In this document: in pieces, positions 6,335 through 9,328 of the stretch
How positions within the stretch are numbered: the stretch's first letter is position 1
How the letters are laid out: every line of letters begins with the position of its first letter
Translations under genes and position numbers: made by a program
Assembly (NCBI GenBank): GCA_964577825.1
Contig: CAZOBJ010000111.1
Coordinates: forward strand, 1 to 9,328
Direction: 5' to 3'
DNA from: CAZOBJ01 sp964577825
GTDB taxonomy: Bacteria; Planctomycetota; SZUA-567; JAFGNG01
Length of the DNA stretch: 9,328 nt
The notes under the pieces: model-generated
What the model was told of the DNA's origin: nothing
Seen by the model: the letters and a program-made list of their open reading frames with translations, nothing else
Database searches by the model: none

Positions 6335-6760
6335 ATGGCCCCGAAGGGACCGCAAGATCCGGAACGGCTCCGAGCGCTTGAACCTCAGGCGCGCGAAGAC
6401 CTCGTATACCAGTGCGCGCTGCTGGAGGGCGTGCTGTGCCGCCGTCCCGGCCACGTCGAGGCCATGCAGGCCTTGGCCGAGATCTATACCACCCTCGGCT
6501 TCTACCAGGACGGACTGGCCCTCGACAGGGAAATCGTCGAACGGCGGCCCCGAGATCCGGTGGCGGCGTACAACCTTGCCTGCAGCCAGGCCCTCACCGG
6601 GGACGCGGACGGCGCCCTAGAAAGTCTTGAACGAGCCATGGAGCTCGGATACAAGGAGCGCGAGCACATGGCGCACGACCCTGACCTGAGCTCCCTGCAC
6701 GGGGATGCACGATTTGTCGCCCTGTTGCGAGGCGAGCGGAAACACGAGGGATCTACATGA
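6335..6760 (+). CDS. TPR-repeat protein
   Basis: This 141-residue protein has no signal peptide and appears cytoplasmic. Two tetratricopeptide repeats can be traced at about 42-74 (with ALAEIYTTLGFYQDGLALD) and 75-107 (with AAYNLACSQALTGDADGALE). They are followed by DPDLSSLHGDARFVALL (115-131), a common capping ending of short TPR proteins. TPRs form helical hairpins that bind partner proteins; no enzyme domain is present. The first 40 residues are probably a further helix pair, in part a degenerate repeat. AGGAGA (6320-6325) lies 9 bases before the ATG, and the gene starts 25 bases after dgt. The last 4 bases (ATGA) form the start of the next gene, so the two products are probably made together and the partner may be that protein. 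The specific role is unknown. Confidence 0.85.
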   Translation: MAPKGPQDPERLRALEPQAREDLVYQCALLEGVLCRRPGHVEAMQALAEIYTTLGFYQDGLALDREIVERRPRDPVAAYNLACSQALTGDADGALESLERAMELGYKEREHMAHDPDLSSLHGDARFVALLRGERKHEGST

Positions 6761-7203
6761 CCGCACGTGAGGACATCCCGGAACGGCAGCGCAACCTCCG
6801 CCTGGACGACCTGCGCGACATTTGCCACGCGGTGGCCGGACTCTTGAGCACGCACGAAGACGAGCGCGCCATTCTGCAAGAAGTCGTGGCAACGCATCCG
6901 GGATACGAAGAGCGTTTCCTACGCTGGCTGGTGCGTCGCGTGCTGCATCCGCGCAGCGAGGATGACATCATGGCGGACGAGATCCGGTCCGTGCGAGAAA
7001 TCTCGGACCCGAGTCAGGAAACGTGTCTAGAAATCGTGTTCCACCGGATGCCGCCTACGGTGCGACTTTTCTACATCGTTCAATACCGCGAGGCGTTCTT
7101 TCACGTGATCGAGCTGGACGAGCCGGCGGGCCGCGCGCTGCTCAAGCCACTGAGCGCGTACGAAGGCGTCGAGGCACCGGGCGCGGCTCAGGAGGGCGGC
7201 TGA
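6757..7203 (+). CDS. uncharacterised 148-residue protein coupled to the TPR gene
   Basis: I do not recognise this protein. It starts at ATG 6757 with GAGGG at 6746-6750 and overlaps the TPR gene stop by 4 bases. The N-terminal two thirds are charged and helical (about 14-80), with LRDICHAVAGLL and EERFLRWLVRRVL as likely amphipathic helices and many Glu/Asp/Arg residues. The C-terminal part has hydrophobic strands (CLEIVFHRM about 90-98, TVRLFYIVQYREAFFHVIELD 101-121), followed by a Pro/Ala/Gly-rich tail. No signal peptide or membrane segment and no known catalytic motif is visible. Codon use resembles its neighbours and the frame is fully open, so the gene is probably real. Coupling to a TPR gene suggests a cytoplasmic protein-protein role, which is only inference. 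Its last 16 bases overlap the convergent minus-strand lipoprotein gene. Confidence 0.75.
   Translation: MTAREDIPERQRNLRLDDLRDICHAVAGLLSTHEDERAILQEVVATHPGYEERFLRWLVRRVLHPRSEDDIMADEIRSVREISDPSQETCLEIVFHRMPPTVRLFYIVQYREAFFHVIELDEPAGRALLKPLSAYEGVEAPGAAQEGG
7188..7203. other. convergent 3' overlap of two coding regions
   Basis: The plus-strand gene ends with TGA at 7201-7203 and the minus-strand gene with TGA at 7190-7188, so 16 bases encode both C-termini. No hairpin followed by a T-run is visible near the junction in either direction; GGCTG (7199-7203) and CAGCC (7215-7219) could form only a weak 5-base stem. Transcripts from the two blocks probably overlap here or end by Rho. Confidence 0.8.
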
Positions 7204-8189
7204 ATCAGGGCGGCAGCCAGTTCGCCCGCATCGTCCTCATGCTGCGCGGCTTGTTCGAGAAAGAAGTCCGAAAGCGCCTTGGCGCCGGATTGTCCCTCCG
7301 GGGCGCTCAAGTACCGATAGATCAGGCCCAAATACAGGTCGTGCACGGACCGGCTATCCGGCGCGCACAGGGCCCGGTCTTCATAAAGCCCCACGAGCGC
7401 CGGGGCATACAAGTTGGGAAATCTGTCATTCGCCTGTTCGTACACGCCACCCGCCGCCGGCGTATATGCGCACGGCCACGCCGGACGAGGCGCGAGGTCG
7501 GCGTCGGTCACCGCCACGCGCGGAGGCAGCGGGATGGCTGCGGGAAGAATCAACTCGTCCACGCCGTCCCGGTCCAGGTCCAGAGTCAGAACCTGGGCGG
7601 AGGGCTGCACCAGCCGGCAAGCGAATCGGTGGACCAGGCCCTCGGGCCCGGGCTCGTACAGCCGATGGAGGGCCTGCGCGTTCTCAGCATTCTCCTTCCA
7701 TAGGCTCACCAGGATTTCGGGGCGCCCGTCCTCATCCAGGTCCAGCAAGCGCAAGCGTCCTTGCGAGACGGTATCCGTCCTAGCGTCGAGAAGGACCTCG
7801 CGCGGGCGGTGGACCTTGGGATCGGGCTGCGCAGCGTTGTACACCTCTCGCTTCATAAGCAGATCGCGTTGCTCGCTGCCCGGGGTTCGCGCGAGCACAT
7901 AGATCCAGGCTCGCCGAGTGGGCAGCTCCACATCCGTGGGGCCCTGCTGAGCAGTGACGAGCAAGATCTCGTGCGTGCGCTCTTCATCCCTTTCCGGCTC
8001 CAGGAACGCAAGGTCCGCGCTGATGCGTCCGCGCACCCAGAGCCAGGTGCCCTCGGGTGGCTCACCCAGGAGCCGAGGGGTGTATTCCGCGTCCTGGTTC
8101 GGATTGAGCGCGGTGTAGCGCGTTTGCATACATCCGGCGACCAGTCCGGTCATTAGCGAAAGACACACAGCTGTCAGTGCGTAGCGCAT
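7188..8189 (-). CDS. putative lipoprotein with two Asp-rich calcium-loop-like repeats
   Basis: The 333-residue product opens with a clear lipoprotein signal: Arg2, a hydrophobic stretch (about 3-18) and the lipobox VAGC with Cys20, so it should be exported and membrane-anchored. Two segments, LLDLDEDGRPEIL (148-160) and LTLDLDRDGVDELIL (201-215), have the DxDxDGxxE/D pattern of FG-GAP/VCBS or EF-hand-like calcium loops about 54 residues apart, as in beta-propeller blades. The remainder (about 45-200) alternates strand-like stretches, and the C-terminal 80 residues are helical and charged. I do not recognise the full-length family. It is the second gene of a minus-strand pair, 26 bases after the histidine kinase, with a perfect AGGAGG ribosome binding site. 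An envelope sensor or solute-binding partner of the kinase is possible but unproven. Its 3' end overlaps the facing gene by 16 bases. Confidence 0.8.
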   Translation of the reverse strand: MRYALTAVCLSLMTGLVAGCMQTRYTALNPNQDAEYTPRLLGEPPEGTWLWVRGRISADLAFLEPERDEERTHEILLVTAQQGPTDVELPTRRAWIYVLARTPGSEQRDLLMKREVYNAAQPDPKVHRPREVLLDARTDTVSQGRLRLLDLDEDGRPEILVSLWKENAENAQALHRLYEPGPEGLVHRFACRLVQPSAQVLTLDLDRDGVDELILPAAIPLPPRVAVTDADLAPRPAWPCAYTPAAGGVYEQANDRFPNLYAPALVGLYEDRALCAPDSRSVHDLYLGLIYRYLSAPEGQSGAKALSDFFLEQAAQHEDDAGELAAALIQPPS

Positions 8190-8198
8190 CGAAGGTAT

Positions 8199-8204
8199 CC
8201 TCCT
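8199..8204 (-). promoter_or_regulatory. consensus Shine-Dalgarno for the minus-strand lipoprotein
   Basis: The minus strand reads AGGAGG here, 9 bases before the ATG at 8189-8187. It fixes the start and suggests stronger translation than the other genes in the window, most of which have partial matches. Confidence 0.75.
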
Positions 8205-8215
8205 GGGCCGGGCGA

Positions 8216-9328
8216 TCAGGTCACGGGAATCCGGAAGGAGACGGTGGTCCCCTCGCCGGGAGTGCTCTCCAGCCAGATCCGCCCGGCGTGGCCCTCCTCA
8301 ATGATCAGTTTGCAGATGGGCATGCCCAGTCCGGTGCCCACGGCGTGATGGTCGATCTTCTCGATCTGCTCGAACTTGCTAAAGACCTTGTGCAGGTCTT
8401 CGGGCGCGATGCCGATGCCCTGGTCGGTGACCGCCACCTCCACGGCAGGCGTGGGGTCGTCGTCGGGACGCACGATCCGGCAACGGGTGGTCACGCTACG
8501 GCCCTCCTCGGAGAACTTGATCGCGTTGCTGTACAGGTTTGTGAGCACCTGCATAATGCGGTCCGGGTCCGCACGCACCACGGGCAGCTCGTCCGCGCCC
8601 TCGGCCAGCATGCGGATCGACTTCTGGTCAGCCAACGACTGCACGGTGGCCGTGGCGGCGCGTACCTGGTCGCCGAGGTCTACCTCCTCGTACGAGTAGT
8701 CCATCTTGCCGGACTCGAGCTTGGTGACGTCCAGGACGTCGTTGATCAGTCGACTCAAACGCTCGCCCTCGCTGTTGATGGTTTGCAGATATTCGCGCCG
8801 TTCCTCCTCGCTGTCAACAATCCCGTCCATCAGCAAGGTCTCGCTGTAGGCGATGATGGAGGTGAGGGGCGTGCGCAGCTCGTGGCTGACGAGACTGAGG
8901 AAGTCGTTCTTCATGGCGTCGAGTTCGCGCAGCTTGGCCACCTCTCGGCTGAGTCGCAGGTCTCGGCATACGACCAAATGCCCTTCGCGCCCGACAGCCG
9001 GGTTCGAAGCGCGCAAAGGCACCACCGATACCGCGAAGGTCTCTGTCTCACCGCTGTGCACGACCGGCAGCTGAATCTCCGCCTCCAATTGGTCCTCCGT
9101 ACGTTCGCCTTGCAGGAGGCAGCGGACTTGCGTGTGGACCGCCTGGGGGAGCAGGCTCGCCAAGGGCTGCCCGAGGCTCTCGGCGCGCCGCAGTCCGAAC
9201 ATGACCTCCGCGGTACCGTTGATCAGGGACAAGCGGCCTTGCCCGTCAATGGCCAGAAGGCCCAAGGGCACGGCCTCCACCACCTCGGCGAGGCGGGCGC
9301 GGGCGTCCTCCAGTTCGCCCTGGAGCTG
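8216..9328 (-). CDS. PAS-containing sensor histidine kinase (partial, 5' end outside window)
   Basis: Two-component sensor kinases autophosphorylate a histidine and pass the phosphate to a response regulator. The frame is open to the window edge, so the gene begins outside it; the GTG at 9283 is not a convincing start because 15 further codons upstream form a charged, Leu-spaced heptad-like lead, typical of a linker after another domain. About 370 residues are visible. A PAS domain follows the lead (AVPLGLLAID to about VVCRDLR), then a dimerisation helix with LVSHELRTPLTSI; the phospho-His codon is at 8884-8882. The ATPase domain shows the N box NLYSNAIKFSEEG, G1 DQGIGIAPED, F box VFSKFEQI and G2 GTGLGMPICKLI. 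No membrane segment or receiver domain is in the visible part, and no response regulator gene is seen. Its stop lies 26 bases before the lipoprotein start, so the two are probably cotranscribed. Confidence 0.95.
   Translation of the reverse strand, partial: QLQGELEDARARLAEVVEAVPLGLLAIDGQGRLSLINGTAEVMFGLRRAESLGQPLASLLPQAVHTQVRCLLQGERTEDQLEAEIQLPVVHSGETETFAVSVVPLRASNPAVGREGHLVVCRDLRLSREVAKLRELDAMKNDFLSLVSHELRTPLTSIIAYSETLLMDGIVDSEEERREYLQTINSEGERLSRLINDVLDVTKLESGKMDYSYEEVDLGDQVRAATATVQSLADQKSIRMLAEGADELPVVRADPDRIMQVLTNLYSNAIKFSEEGRSVTTRCRIVRPDDDPTPAVEVAVTDQGIGIAPEDLHKVFSKFEQIEKIDHHAVGTGLGMPICKLIIEEGHAGRIWLESTPGEGTTVSFRIPVT

Noticed and set aside
7276..7310. Short GC-rich inverted repeats (such as GCGCC-TT-GGCGC) near the convergent junction as a terminator.
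   Set aside because: They lie inside the lipoprotein coding region, have stems of about 5 bases and lack a T-run, as expected by chance in GC-rich coding DNA.
9281..9283. GTG at 9283-9281 as the start of the histidine kinase.
   Set aside because: No Shine-Dalgarno precedes it, and the upstream 15 codons continue a charged heptad-like linker to the window edge.

Overview
The window is about 9.3 kb of gene-dense, high-GC bacterial chromosome. It holds 13 protein-coding genes: 11 on the plus strand, then 2 on the minus strand facing them. I found no mobile element, CRISPR array, tRNA, rRNA or long repeat, and no gene-free stretch over 100 bases. The largest gap, 61 bases at 4139-4199, carries the one internal promoter I can argue for. 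Housekeeping families (RibH, NusB, FtsY, Dgt) and three or four predicted lipoproteins fit a free-living bacterium. High GC and gene order might suggest Planctomycetota or a deltaproteobacterial lineage, but the phylum cannot be settled from sequence reading alone.

Block 1 (1-4138, plus) is a tight run: ribH (5' end outside the window), an unrecognised small lipoprotein, nusB, a PHP-family phosphoesterase, ftsY and a cation diffusion facilitator. Gaps run from 22 bases down to overlaps of 4 and 10 bases, so one transcript is likely. Its themes are riboflavin synthesis, rRNA transcription antitermination, probable RNA or nucleotide phosphoester cleavage, SRP-dependent membrane targeting and divalent metal export.

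Block 2 (4200-7203, plus) probably starts from its own sigma70-type promoter, whose -35 box overlaps the stop codon of the metal transporter gene. It encodes a LysM lipoprotein, a HIT-family nucleotide hydrolase or phosphorylase, a dGTPase-like HD phosphohydrolase, a TPR protein and an unrecognised 148-residue protein. The first three genes are joined by 4-base stop/start overlaps, and so are the last two, which suggests translational coupling. The HIT and HD proteins together point to nucleotide-pool housekeeping.

Block 3 (7188-9328, minus) is a PAS-containing sensor histidine kinase (N-terminus outside the window) followed 26 bases later by a lipoprotein with two Asp-rich, calcium-loop-like repeats. 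The lipoprotein gene has a perfect AGGAGG ribosome binding site. Its 3' end overlaps the last gene of block 2 by 16 bases, tail to tail.

Nothing here is a clear new defence or mobile system. The most interesting points are the kinase-lipoprotein pair, the coupled TPR/148-residue pair, the lipoprotein inserted between ribH and nusB, the coupled LysM-HIT-dGTPase trio and the convergent overlap.
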